Shown piece after piece: positions 41,629 through 48,974 of a stretch of 61,227 bases of DNA. Position 1 is the first letter of the stretch, and each line of letters opens with the position of its first letter. A program made the position numbers and the translations under genes. The DNA is from Pseudomonadota bacterium (lineage in GTDB: Bacteria; Pseudomonadota; Gammaproteobacteria; Burkholderiales; Rhodocyclaceae): contig JAFEDI010000022.1 in the NCBI GenBank assembly GCA_018241725.1, forward strand, positions 1 through 61,227, read 5' to 3'. The notes under the pieces were generated by a model, which made no database searches, was not told the DNA's origin, and saw nothing but the letters and a program-made list of their open reading frames with translations.

Positions 41629-43610
41629 CACTTTGCCTCTGCGTAGTTAGCGGCGATTTTGCCTTCGGCCCCTAATGGTATATCACGATACCAGTCTCTT
41701 CCAGTGGACATTATCGTTAATGTCCTGTCGAACACTGCCTGCGCTTGATCCTTATGGGCGACCTGGATGAGTTCGTCATGGACCGTCAGCGCGATCCGGG
41801 ATACGCCACGAAGCTCCCGGTCCACGAGCAACATCGCGTCGGTCATAATGATCCGACTGAGCGCCTGTGTAATATTCTCCGCCAGCTTCCCCCCGTAAAT
41901 ACCTAGCCATGACTTCCCGTTCCAGTAAGCATATGAGCGTCCTTCCTGTCGCAGTTTCGTGTACGCGAGCCGTAGCCCGTTCGGCAAGCGGATCGCGTCT
42001 TTCTCCGTCCGCAGCGGACCGAAGTCAGCCTCTACGCCATTAAGCATATACTTCAGCATCAGGTCGCAGGTAGACCAGTACTTTACGATGTTCGGGCTCG
42101 ACGCCCGCCAAGCCGTAACTAAGTGGTCCGCAACCGCGCAATGGGTTTGTACCGCCTCCGCGTCTACAGGGTAGAAAAACCCACTGCGAGCAATATGATC
42201 TCGTTGCCGGCGTTGCTTATACGCATCGGCAGAAAACGCCCCTACATCTACGCCTAGTCGGTCGGCGTCCACGGGGGTGAACCGGATTGACGGTAAGCCC
42301 ATTAACCCCTTAAAAACTTCGCTCGCAAACTTCGGCGACCCCATGTTATACCCAAGGCCGAGCACAATTACCTTACCGACATTACGTTCCGGCATCCCCT
42401 TAACGATCTTCGTCCCGTAGATATTCGAGGCCGTGTATGCGTACACGCATTCACCTGCACGAAATACCGCGAGGACGCTTTCTTCGTTGGCGAGCCAAGC
42501 GAGAACGCGGGCTTCGATAGAAGAAAAGTCCACGACGACCAGATCATGATCTGGCGGGGGGATGACGGCCGAACGCAACCCCTTACCGCGAGGGAGGTTC
42601 TGCATATTTACGTCGTCGGTGCCGGAGAATCGGAACGTGTTTTCCGCCCCGCAGTAGGCAAGCGGGATAGGCAGCAGTGGGCGCCCCGTAAACGCCACGC
42701 TGCGCTGCGCGATACCGATGAAACGCTGCGCCCGCGCCTGTCGCAAGGATGATTGGTTGCCTAACTTAGCCTCTACGAGCGCAGCGACTCGCGGGTCATC
42801 GTGGGTTCGGAGCGCGAGTAGTTCCTGATCGGTCTTTGCGAACGCATACGTCAGCTTCTCCGGGTCTGACGGAGACGGCTTCCTCGGAGGGGATACGCCG
42901 AGCGCAGTGAGCAACGCAGCGAACTTCGGAGCACTACGCAAGTCCGCTAACGTCGTGCCGAGGTCTGAGAGGGTAGTGGTTCGTTCGTGCTCCGCCGTAT
43001 CGTAAATATCTTGGCATAAGCCAGCGGCTACCTCCATCACAGGCTTGGTAAACATCTCAAGCGTCAAGTGCTGCACCAAGAACTCTTTCAGCGGTATGCG
43101 CGGCTTCAGGCGGTTGTATATTTCTCGGCACAGCCACGTATCTTGGTTATTATATTCTGCGAACGCATCACGCATGGCGGGACTCATGTCCTCCACATGC
43201 ACGCCGTTCATGAATCTGTCTAGCACGTCGCCTTTAGGCGGTAGGCCGTAATACTCCGCGAGCGTTTTCAAGCTAGCCTTTTTATGCCCCGCCGCCCGTG
43301 CCATTCCTAGTGTATCGACCATCAACTTCGGATGGATACCTAGCCGCCAAGCGAGAATTGCGAAATCAAACATCCCGTTGTGGGAGGCGAACGGATGAGA
43401 CGGGGCGGCGGAGCGGAGGAACGCAATGATACCCGGCCATTCAGGGGTGTCTGCGAAGAAACACCGCGGGGGCCGGTCATCTACTGCGACCGATACGGAC
43501 ACAAAGGCAAATCGAGGATCGCGGATATAAGATTCCAGGGTCACTCCTTTTGAACGGAGGGAATACTTAGTCTTACTGTTGTAATGAGTTTCCCAGTCGA
43601 GGAAGATCAC
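41628..43610 (-). CDS. DNA polymerase, family A, with 3'-5' exonuclease
   Basis: This is a 660-residue replicative polymerase. The exonuclease domain has MIFLDWETHY (Asp5, Glu7), SHNGMFDFAIL (Asn78, Asp82) and EYNNQDTW (Tyr153, Asp157). The polymerase domain has motif A LVVVDFSSIEARVLAW with Asp361, motif B-like RNVGKVIVLGLGYNMG and motif C TVHDELIQ near 612. In motif A, Ser-Ser replaces the common Tyr/Ser-Gln, as in several phage enzymes. It would copy phage DNA with the primase-helicase. Confidence 0.92.
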   Translation of the reverse strand: MIFLDWETHYNSKTKYSLRSKGVTLESYIRDPRFAFVSVSVAVDDRPPRCFFADTPEWPGIIAFLRSAAPSHPFASHNGMFDFAILAWRLGIHPKLMVDTLGMARAAGHKKASLKTLAEYYGLPPKGDVLDRFMNGVHVEDMSPAMRDAFAEYNNQDTWLCREIYNRLKPRIPLKEFLVQHLTLEMFTKPVMEVAAGLCQDIYDTAEHERTTTLSDLGTTLADLRSAPKFAALLTALGVSPPRKPSPSDPEKLTYAFAKTDQELLALRTHDDPRVAALVEAKLGNQSSLRQARAQRFIGIAQRSVAFTGRPLLPIPLAYCGAENTFRFSGTDDVNMQNLPRGKGLRSAVIPPPDHDLVVVDFSSIEARVLAWLANEESVLAVFRAGECVYAYTASNIYGTKIVKGMPERNVGKVIVLGLGYNMGSPKFASEVFKGLMGLPSIRFTPVDADRLGVDVGAFSADAYKQRRQRDHIARSGFFYPVDAEAVQTHCAVADHLVTAWRASSPNIVKYWSTCDLMLKYMLNGVEADFGPLRTEKDAIRLPNGLRLAYTKLRQEGRSYAYWNGKSWLGIYGGKLAENITQALSRIIMTDAMLLVDRELRGVSRIALTVHDELIQVAHKDQAQAVFDRTLTIMSTGRDWYRDIPLGAEGKIAANYAEAK

Positions 43611-43646
43611 GTTACTCCTCCAAAATAGATAGCACTGTTACGCCCA

Positions 43647-44006
43647 TCACTGATCTCTCCACTCGCCGTGAATAATAATCGTAGCTGTCCAGCGAAACGA
43701 GCGAAGCGGGACGAACGCTACGCTAGTGTCAGTGACAATCCGCATACACAACTTGCCTCCTACCTTAACCCCCCGCGTAATCACTGCCGTCAACACCGTA
43801 CCCGGAAGACTATGAATGTTCCCGCCTTGCATTCTGCAGAACAGCACTGGCTTATTCAGTTTAATCATGGCGGAACAGGCTTTCCGCGCCGCCCTATATT
43901 CATACACCATTATACCCCTACGCCACCAGCGGGTGTAGCCGGGGCTTCTATTGTAATAGCAGAAATACTTGGTAGAAATCATTCGATCATACTTACGATC
44001 CTTCAC
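43647..44006 (-). CDS. hypothetical basic protein, 119 aa, sibling of 43993-44307
   Basis: A GTG start at 44006 is preceded by GGAG. The second half (AMIKLNKPVLFCRMQGGN, LPGTVLTAVITRGVKVGG, VAFVPLRSFRW and GEWRDQ) aligns with the neighbouring upstream gene. An internal ATG at 43868 would give just this half, so the true start is uncertain. The G-T-V-L core and a following strand give a distant likeness to the MKLA family. Confidence 0.55.
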   Translation of the reverse strand: MKDRKYDRMISTKYFCYYNRSPGYTRWWRRGIMVYEYRAARKACSAMIKLNKPVLFCRMQGGNIHSLPGTVLTAVITRGVKVGGKLCMRIVTDTSVAFVPLRSFRWTATIIIHGEWRDQ

Positions 44007-44307
44007 GTCTCCATCCCCCCTTAGTGATTACCCGTATCCGCCGGCGTAATTGACGGTGCCTAAAAGCGTAGGTGTCGCCGTGATTTTCTACTATTGTATA
44101 CGACCCCCACGACGTTTTCGCTCCTACACGGTGCCTACTTCGTATCATCTTTACGTTCAGTACCGTGTTCTTCGGCAAGTCGAACAACGGTCGTTTCAAG
44201 ACTACCATGGCGTTGCAGGTATAACACACCGTATTATCATAATCGTGCCATCGCAGGATAGATACGTGCGACCGCCGTAGCACCTTATCGAGGTATTTAT
44301 TTTTCAT
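43993..44307 (-). CDS. hypothetical basic protein, 104 aa, sibling of 43647-44006
   Basis: YTCNAMVVLKRPLFDLPKN, TVLNVKMIRSRHRVGAK, YAFRHRQLRRR and TKGGWRREGS match the neighbour position by position. The product is strongly basic, so nucleic acid binding is possible. The N-terminal 35 residues are unique. It overlaps the dihydrofolate reductase gene by 11 bp and its sibling by 14 bp. Confidence 0.6.
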   Translation of the reverse strand: MKNKYLDKVLRRSHVSILRWHDYDNTVCYTCNAMVVLKRPLFDLPKNTVLNVKMIRSRHRVGAKTSWGSYTIVENHGDTYAFRHRQLRRRIRVITKGGWRREGS

Positions 44308-44755
44308 ATATCCTCCAAGTAAGATCCCCCGAATGAGTTTCGTCTATTACCCGCCATACCGACCAGTCGATGGGCGGGAATCTCGCATCCCCTTCCACGT
44401 CATACCCCACGGTAGTTACATACATCCTATCACAGAGGCCGACAGATTGCGCATATATGTTCGCCCCTCCGATAATCATAATCTCCGTCGCGTCCGAGAA
44501 AGCATCCAGCGCGGAAGTAAGCGACGAGAACGCCCACGCGCCCGGAGTAATTAAGTTTGGGTTACTGGTGATGACGATGTTATCCCGGTTAGGCAGCCGT
44601 CCTGGCAGTGACTCCCACGTCTTACGCCCCATGATAACTGGCTTACCGACGGTACGCCTTTTGAAATACCGCAAGTCCTCCGGTTCATACCACGGAATAC
44701 GACCGCCGTTACCGATGACCCCGTTCTTACTCATCGCTACGATTAACGAAATCAT
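44297..44755 (-). CDS. folA: dihydrofolate reductase
   Basis: This is a full-length 152-residue enzyme. MISLIVAMSKNGVIGNGG, RIPWYEPEDLRYFKRRT with active-site Asp27, VGKPVIMGRKTWESLPGR and MIIGGANIYAQSV are the family signatures. It reduces dihydrofolate to tetrahydrofolate for nucleotide synthesis. No thymidylate synthase is recognisable next to it, so it probably supports the host pathway under high demand, or works with an unidentified enzyme. Confidence 0.95.
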   Translation of the reverse strand: MISLIVAMSKNGVIGNGGRIPWYEPEDLRYFKRRTVGKPVIMGRKTWESLPGRLPNRDNIVITSNPNLITPGAWAFSSLTSALDAFSDATEIMIIGGANIYAQSVGLCDRMYVTTVGYDVEGDARFPPIDWSVWRVIDETHSGDLTWRIYEK

Positions 44756-45225
44756 ACCCTTTCTCGCAACAGCCGAAACAACGTAGTAGGGTTAGGCACC
44801 CATTGCTTATGCACTGCGCCGCCTAGTGTAGACGGAACTACGGTGTACCGCAACGTGTGGTAGTACGTCACCATGAACTTAGGATAGTACGAATCGAACA
44901 GCATATGCTGCTTGATGTACGGTCGCTGTAGGTTAAACCATTCGTCGCGCCGCATAATCTGCACTATCCGGTCCAGCACCTCTTCCGGGTACGTGAGCGA
45001 CGCTACCATGCCGATCAGGTCGTCGTCCTTGTAGCCCTTGACGTAAGGGATCGGGGTAGACGTGTCGTTCATCCGGTCGTACAGCGGAGCGAGGAGATAC
45101 GGGCGCTCGCAGTCCCACTGGCCGAGGGGCGCCCCATTCCGGAAAAACCCATCTATGGCCTTCGCCCGCTGCGTTAACGCAACTGCGTCGGGATGGGCAC
45201 GGATGAAGAAGTATAGGAGTTTCAT
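44752..45225 (-). CDS. hypothetical protein, 157 aa
   Basis: The sequence starts MKLLYFFIRAHPDAVALTQR and includes YLLAPLYDRMNDTSTPIPY and WFNLQRPYIKQHMLFDSYY. It is rich in Tyr, Leu and Pro. I compared it mentally with thymidylate synthase because of its position and saw no match. It overlaps dihydrofolate reductase and MKLA copy 13 by 4 bp each. Confidence 0.65.
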   Translation of the reverse strand: MKLLYFFIRAHPDAVALTQRAKAIDGFFRNGAPLGQWDCERPYLLAPLYDRMNDTSTPIPYVKGYKDDDLIGMVASLTYPEEVLDRIVQIMRRDEWFNLQRPYIKQHMLFDSYYPKFMVTYYHTLRYTVVPSTLGGAVHKQWVPNPTTLFRLLRERV

Positions 45226-45419
45226 AGTGGCTCAAAATACTCACGGAACAGGTAATAATCCAGGAGGGCGTACCCAGGTATTCCGGGGAAATACACGTCG
45301 TACCCACCATAGGTATCCTCATACTGAACTATCGTACCTATTGGCGGGCCGGTAATGACCGTGGGCGGGCAAACTAGCAGCCACTCATCGCCGCTACGTA
45401 TCGCCCTAGCTAGTTTCAT
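45222..45419 (-). CDS. MKLA family small protein, copy 13 (second subfamily)
   Basis: The product is 65 residues: MKLARAIRSGDEWLLVCPP, PPIGTIVQYEDTYGGYDVY, FPGIPGYALLDYY and FREYFEPL. It belongs to the subfamily of the 45-48 kb array, in which P-P-x-G-T-x-V-Q-Y-E replaces A-G-T-x-V-Q-V, and Y-F-P-G replaces A-P-G-G. Confidence 0.8.
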   Translation of the reverse strand: MKLARAIRSGDEWLLVCPPTVITGPPIGTIVQYEDTYGGYDVYFPGIPGYALLDYYLFREYFEPL

Positions 45420-45621
45420 CGTCTAAGTCCTCGAAATACTCCCAGAATAGATTCCAAGTTATAGGGGCGTGCCCAAGTATTCCGGGAAAGTACATATCGC
45501 ACCCCACATTAATAATCGGCTCATACTGCACGATCGTACCCACCGGGGGCCTATCAACTATCGAGTATGGCTCGGTAATTGCCCAAGCGCCCCCGGTACG
45601 AATCACCCTAGCTAACCTCAT
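45406..45621 (-). CDS. MKLA family small protein, copy 14
   Basis: It has 71 residues: MRLARVIRTGGAWAITEPY, PPVGTIVQYEPIINVGCD, MYFPGILGHAPITWNLFW and EYFEDLDDETS. The tail DDETS is the out-of-frame reading of copy 13's start. Its own start overlaps the VWA gene stop as ATGA. Confidence 0.8.
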   Translation of the reverse strand: MRLARVIRTGGAWAITEPYSIVDRPPVGTIVQYEPIINVGCDMYFPGILGHAPITWNLFWEYFEDLDDETS

Positions 45622-46775
45622 TCCGGACCCACCTCAATAACAGACCCGTAAACAGGCGAGTAGTCTTCGTTCTTCGCCCCCTTCGGCACCATCCATACGA
45701 TCGGATACTCGGCGTTCCGCGCGCTACTCGGGAGAGGCGCACCCCAGTCAGTAAGAACGATAACCACAGAGGGCGGTTCTTCGCCGTTCGCCCACTCAAA
45801 CACCGGTCCAAAGTTAGTACCGCCGCGGCCAGGGACACTTTCTAAGCGATGAATATCACTGGCATTGATATTGTCATCGACTCGCTGAATACCGTAGTCG
45901 AAGAACAACACGGTCAGCCGCTCGACCGAGTACGCGCCGAGCACATGCGGAACCTGACTGACGAACCGGGCCAGTAAGTTACTGCTAACGCTCCCGCTAG
46001 TGTCGATCGCAATCACTACGTGGGCAATGGCGTCAGACTTACCGCGGCCGGGGAGGTACATATCCTGCGCGACGTAACGCTTATTCGGGCGCCGCCATGA
46101 CGTGTCCGACGGAACTACGGCGGACAGATAGCGCGAGAGCATGTCCCGGTAATCCGCCTCCGGAGCGAGGTCGCTACGGACGCGCTCTTCCATCCCGCCA
46201 GACCGTTGCCCTGCCGCACGCTTCGCCTCCGCGGCCTGGATCGCCGCTTGCTGCCATGCCGGGTGTGCAGCTTCGGTTGCTGCGTCCCCCTCAATCACGT
46301 CGAGGTCAACTTCCATACTGACGTACGCAGGATCACGGCTGATGATCTCGTACACCTCGTACCACGACATATTGCGGAACTGCTCGTCGATGAAGTATTC
46401 CCCGGGGGGTACAGCGAAGCCCTCGTCCTTCGCAATGAGATTCACTACGAAATCCATCGCGATATTAGCGAGGTGACGGTTCCGCCCACCGAGTACGCCG
46501 GGCAGGCAGTGCCCGAACACGCAATGCAGGATTTCGTGGAAAAAGGCAAACCCGAGGTCGCCTTTTTTCTCTAACACCGGGGTGTTCACCCACATGCGAC
46601 GCCCATCCGTCGCGGCGAGCGGGATAGTCAAATCCTCAATGACTTCCAGCCGGGCAATGAGTGTCGTCATCCACGGGTATGCGTGCGTGACCCGGCTACG
46701 CACCAGTTCCAACGGGGTATACGGCCACGGGGCCTTACCACGAGTGATCTGGATCAAGTCTTCAGGAGTTAGCAT
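45618..46775 (-). CDS. VWA-domain protein with N-terminal zincin-like metallopeptidase
   Basis: The 385-residue protein has a metallopeptidase-type motif FHEILHCVFGH at residues 79-89 and a C-terminal von Willebrand A domain with MIDAS VIAIDTSGSVS (Asp258). RGGTNFGPVFEW and VIVLTDWGAP follow at the later MIDAS positions. This is the architecture of DUF2201/CobT-like proteins that work with MoxR/CobS-type AAA+ ATPases. The partner ATPase is encoded at 47822-48961. Together they may remodel a protein or insert a metal; the substrate is unknown. Confidence 0.82.
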   Translation of the reverse strand: MLTPEDLIQITRGKAPWPYTPLELVRSRVTHAYPWMTTLIARLEVIEDLTIPLAATDGRRMWVNTPVLEKKGDLGFAFFHEILHCVFGHCLPGVLGGRNRHLANIAMDFVVNLIAKDEGFAVPPGEYFIDEQFRNMSWYEVYEIISRDPAYVSMEVDLDVIEGDAATEAAHPAWQQAAIQAAEAKRAAGQRSGGMEERVRSDLAPEADYRDMLSRYLSAVVPSDTSWRRPNKRYVAQDMYLPGRGKSDAIAHVVIAIDTSGSVSSNLLARFVSQVPHVLGAYSVERLTVLFFDYGIQRVDDNINASDIHRLESVPGRGGTNFGPVFEWANGEEPPSVVIVLTDWGAPLPSSARNAEYPIVWMVPKGAKNEDYSPVYGSVIEVGPE

Positions 46776-46971
46776 CGGTTAAATCCTCGAAATATAAGTT
46801 GAACGCTTTCATATTCATACTACTACCTACTACGCACCCGGGGAAGTATACATCTACCCGCTTCCCGTCGTATTCGTACTGCACGATCGTACCGATGGGC
46901 GGGCTTATCGCGCCACCGTCATTCAGCCTCCACGGGCAGTTATCCCACTTGACTATCCTCGCCAGTTTCAT
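46762..46971 (-). CDS. MKLA family small protein, copy 15
   Basis: The start is ATG 46971. The 69 residues read MKLARIVKWDNCPWRLND, PPIGTIVQYEYDGKRVDVY, FPGCVVGSSMNMKAFN and YFEDLTDANS. Its tail TDANS is the shifted reading of the VWA protein start (ATGCTAACTCC), so the VWA gene is coupled to it. The opening is nearly the same as copy 16's. Confidence 0.8.
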   Translation of the reverse strand: MKLARIVKWDNCPWRLNDGGAISPPIGTIVQYEYDGKRVDVYFPGCVVGSSMNMKAFNLYFEDLTDANS

Positions 46972-47171
46972 TCTAGCCACTCGAAGTATTCGGTAAACAC
47001 CGCGGAGTTAACGGTACTACATACATCGTACCCCGGAAAGTACACACGCACACCTACCTCCGAAATACCTCCATCTACTTGTACGACCGTACCTATTGGT
47101 GGGTTAACCTCAGTTCCATCGTCTAACCACCAGTTAAAACTGTCCCACTTAACTATCCTAGCTAATCTCAT
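46968..47171 (-). CDS. MKLA family small protein, copy 16
   Basis: It has 67 residues: MRLARIVKWDSFNWWLDD, PPIGTVVQVDGGISEVGVR, VYFPGYDVCSTVNSAVF and EYFEWLE. Its start is inside the 3' end of the frameshifted copy 17. With copy 15 it shares LARIVKWD, indicating a duplication younger than the rest of the subfamily. Confidence 0.8.
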   Translation of the reverse strand: MRLARIVKWDSFNWWLDDGTEVNPPIGTVVQVDGGISEVGVRVYFPGYDVCSTVNSAVFTEYFEWLE

Positions 47172-47356
47172 CGAAGAAATCCTCGAAATATCGTTTGCTC
47201 ATGCGCGCAAACCCGTTAAACCCCGGTACATAGATTTCTACACTGCATGCCCGTTTCCATTCCTTGTATGTAATTTTTGTACCTACTGGGATATACACCC
47301 CTCGGCTGGTAAATAAACTGCGCGGTACATACACATACTGCGGATTTTAGTTTCAT
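47158..47356 (-). pseudogene. MKLA family small protein, copy 17, frameshifted
   Basis: An ATG-AAA-CTA start overlaps the stop of copy 18 just as in intact neighbours, but the frame then stops after 46 residues. In another frame a normal body follows: SRGVYIPVGTKITYKEW, VEIYVPGFNGFARMSK and RYFEDFFDEIS, ending in the overlap with copy 16. Removing one base in the A4 run right after the start (47345-47348) would restore a 65-residue member. A +1 ribosomal shift or a sequencing error would give the same picture. Confidence 0.75.
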
Positions 47357-47568
47357 AGTTCCCCGAAATACCTATTAAACGCCATCATACTAACCGTCAT
47401 GTGACTGGCGTACCCGGGGAAATACACTCGACGCCAGTAGTCATCGCATTTACCCCTCGGTAGTTCTTCATACTGCACGGTCGTACCCACTGGCGGGTTA
47501 ACTGTATCCCCGTTGTCGAGAATCCACGGGATTGACTGGCGCTTTATTACCTTAGCCAGGTTCATCAT
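47353..47568 (-). CDS. MKLA family small protein, copy 18
   Basis: It starts MMNLAKVIKRQSIPWILD (ATG 47568, or 47565) and continues NPPVGTTVQYEELPRGK, RRVYFPGYASHMTVSMMAFN and YFGEL, 71 residues. The second residue differs from the family norm. The stop overlaps the start of copy 17 by 4 bases. Confidence 0.78.
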   Translation of the reverse strand: MMNLAKVIKRQSIPWILDNGDTVNPPVGTTVQYEELPRGKCDDYWRRVYFPGYASHMTVSMMAFNRYFGEL

Positions 47569-47777
47569 AAGAACTCGAAATATCTATTAAACGCACTAAC
47601 TTCCAGTTCTTTTACCCCTACGCAGCCGGGGAAGTGTACGACATATGCAACAGTCCCACTAAACTTATATGTCTTACGCTCCACCTGAACGACTGTGCCT
47701 ATATCCGGGTTAATCTCCGTATCGTCCGATAGATACCACGGAGTACCGTCTCGGTGGATAACCCTAGCCAGCTTCAT
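47565..47777 (-). CDS. MKLA family small protein, copy 19
   Basis: The start is ATG 47777, directly after GAGGAGGGGGG; the longer upstream frame to 47957 is antisense-like and lacks a ribosome binding site. The 70 residues read MKLARVIHRDGTPWYLSDD, NPDIGTVVQVERKTYKFSG, VVHFPGCVGVKELEV and NRYFEFL. It opens the second array and has the strongest ribosome binding site of the family. Confidence 0.8.
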   Translation of the reverse strand: MKLARVIHRDGTPWYLSDDTEINPDIGTVVQVERKTYKFSGTVAYVVHFPGCVGVKELEVSAFNRYFEFL

Positions 47778-47790
47778 CCCCCCTCCTCGT

Positions 47791-47811
47791 AGCGGGGGCT
47801 TAGCCCCCGCT
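47791..47811 (-). other. strong hairpin between MoxR gene and MKLA copy 19
   Basis: AGCGGGGGC and GCCCCCGCT pair in a 9-bp stem with a 3-base loop. On the minus strand it is followed not by a T-run but by ACGAGGAGGGGGG, the ribosome binding site of copy 19. It may be a processing site, pause site or weak terminator that changes the ratio of ATPase to downstream genes. Confidence 0.6.
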
Positions 47812-47821
47812 ATTAGCATCG

Positions 47822-48961
47822 TTACCTGACGAACGTCAGCGCGCACAGTGTCGCGCTTAGCCGGACATATGCTTGCGACTGTGCGTACCACGGGTGACGG
47901 CGTACGCAGTCCGCATTCATGCAGACGATGAACTCGCCGGGGCACCGCGCGAGCCATTCGATACGGTTGTCTACGTTATCGGGCGTGAGGGTAGCGGCCA
48001 GGAGAGTGATGAACGCGAACGCAGTGCCGACGTTCGCGAGATCACCTTCCCCCGGAATGGGCGCGTGCATCGGGTCGTTATCGACCACGGAGGGGTCCGG
48101 CATCGTCATCGCTTCACGCATGTACGTGACGAACTCCGCCCCGATCGCGTGCCCGACCGTGCAGTGGATCGCCGCTTCGAGCGTCGGCAGGGATGCGTCG
48201 GTGCCAAGCTCGTCGTGCGCTTGCAGGAGCCGGCTGACGGTCCCCCACGACCGCGGAGTGGCGTATGCGGACTCCCCCCGGTCACGGGCCTCGGCGAAGC
48301 TGTCGAGGTGAGACGGCCGGCGACGGGTGTAGGCGAGCACGGTGGGATGCGACCGATGCGCAAGGGCCTGCAGCGGCAGCAGGCGCGTCGATTCGCCGGT
48401 GGAGATGTCGAGGTACGGGTCCACTGAACGGAGCGTGTGCGGGCGCACAGGCGCGTCCAGCGCCCATGCCTCGAAGTCGGCGAAGCTGGCCCGGATCGGA
48501 ACGTGGATCATGCGGTTATCCAGCGCCATGTTCACCGCCGTGGCGCCGCTGCGATGAGCGGCGAGGTTGCCCGCGCAGATCAGCACGCTCCCCTCCGGCA
48601 ACCGGTAATCACCGATCCGGCGTTCCAGGATCAGCCGCTGCGCGGCCTTTTTCGTTGCGGTATCCGCCGCCGTGATCTCGTCGAGGAACACCACTGCCGG
48701 CCGCGTCGGCAGCATCGCCGGCGGGGCGAACCGGGTCTGATGCGTATCGCGGTCGTACCACGGCAGGCCCGTCAGGTCCGTACATTCGTGGTTCGGGAGA
48801 TTGATGACGTACAGCGGCAGTTCGAGCGCACCGGCGATCATCTCAACGATGCTGGACTTACCGATACCGGGGCTGCCTTCGAGACAGACCACGGAGCGGC
48901 TGTGGGCCGCAAGCATCGCGATTTCCATAGCTTCGTTCAGGGTGTAGGACGGGGTGTTCAT
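47822..48961 (-). CDS. MoxR/CobS-type AAA+ ATPase
   Basis: The 379-residue protein has Walker A LEGSPGIGKSS at residues 28-37 and Walker B AVVFLDEITAAD with Asp94-Glu95. Sensor-1 region SVLICAGNLAAHRSGATAV follows. These mark a MoxR-like AAA+ ATPase. Members of this group act as chaperones with VWA-domain partners, and the partner is 1 kb downstream at 45618-46775, separated by five MKLA copies. The gene is richer in G+C than the surrounding small genes. Confidence 0.85.
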   Translation of the reverse strand: MNTPSYTLNEAMEIAMLAAHSRSVVCLEGSPGIGKSSIVEMIAGALELPLYVINLPNHECTDLTGLPWYDRDTHQTRFAPPAMLPTRPAVVFLDEITAADTATKKAAQRLILERRIGDYRLPEGSVLICAGNLAAHRSGATAVNMALDNRMIHVPIRASFADFEAWALDAPVRPHTLRSVDPYLDISTGESTRLLPLQALAHRSHPTVLAYTRRRPSHLDSFAEARDRGESAYATPRSWGTVSRLLQAHDELGTDASLPTLEAAIHCTVGHAIGAEFVTYMREAMTMPDPSVVDNDPMHAPIPGEGDLANVGTAFAFITLLAATLTPDNVDNRIEWLARCPGEFIVCMNADCVRRHPWYAQSQAYVRLSATLCALTFVR

Positions 48962-48974
48962 GGTGTCTCCTTGG

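Noticed and set aside
44752-45225. thymidylate synthase next to dihydrofolate reductase
   Set aside because: Expected by neighbourhood, but none of the thymidylate synthase signatures (for example the Pro-Cys active site or the ThyX R-H-R motif) can be found in the sequence.
47565-47957. 130-residue version of MKLA copy 19
   Set aside because: The extra 60 residues are antisense-like, overlap the MoxR gene and have no ribosome binding site, while ATG 47777 has a very strong one and starts with the family motif.
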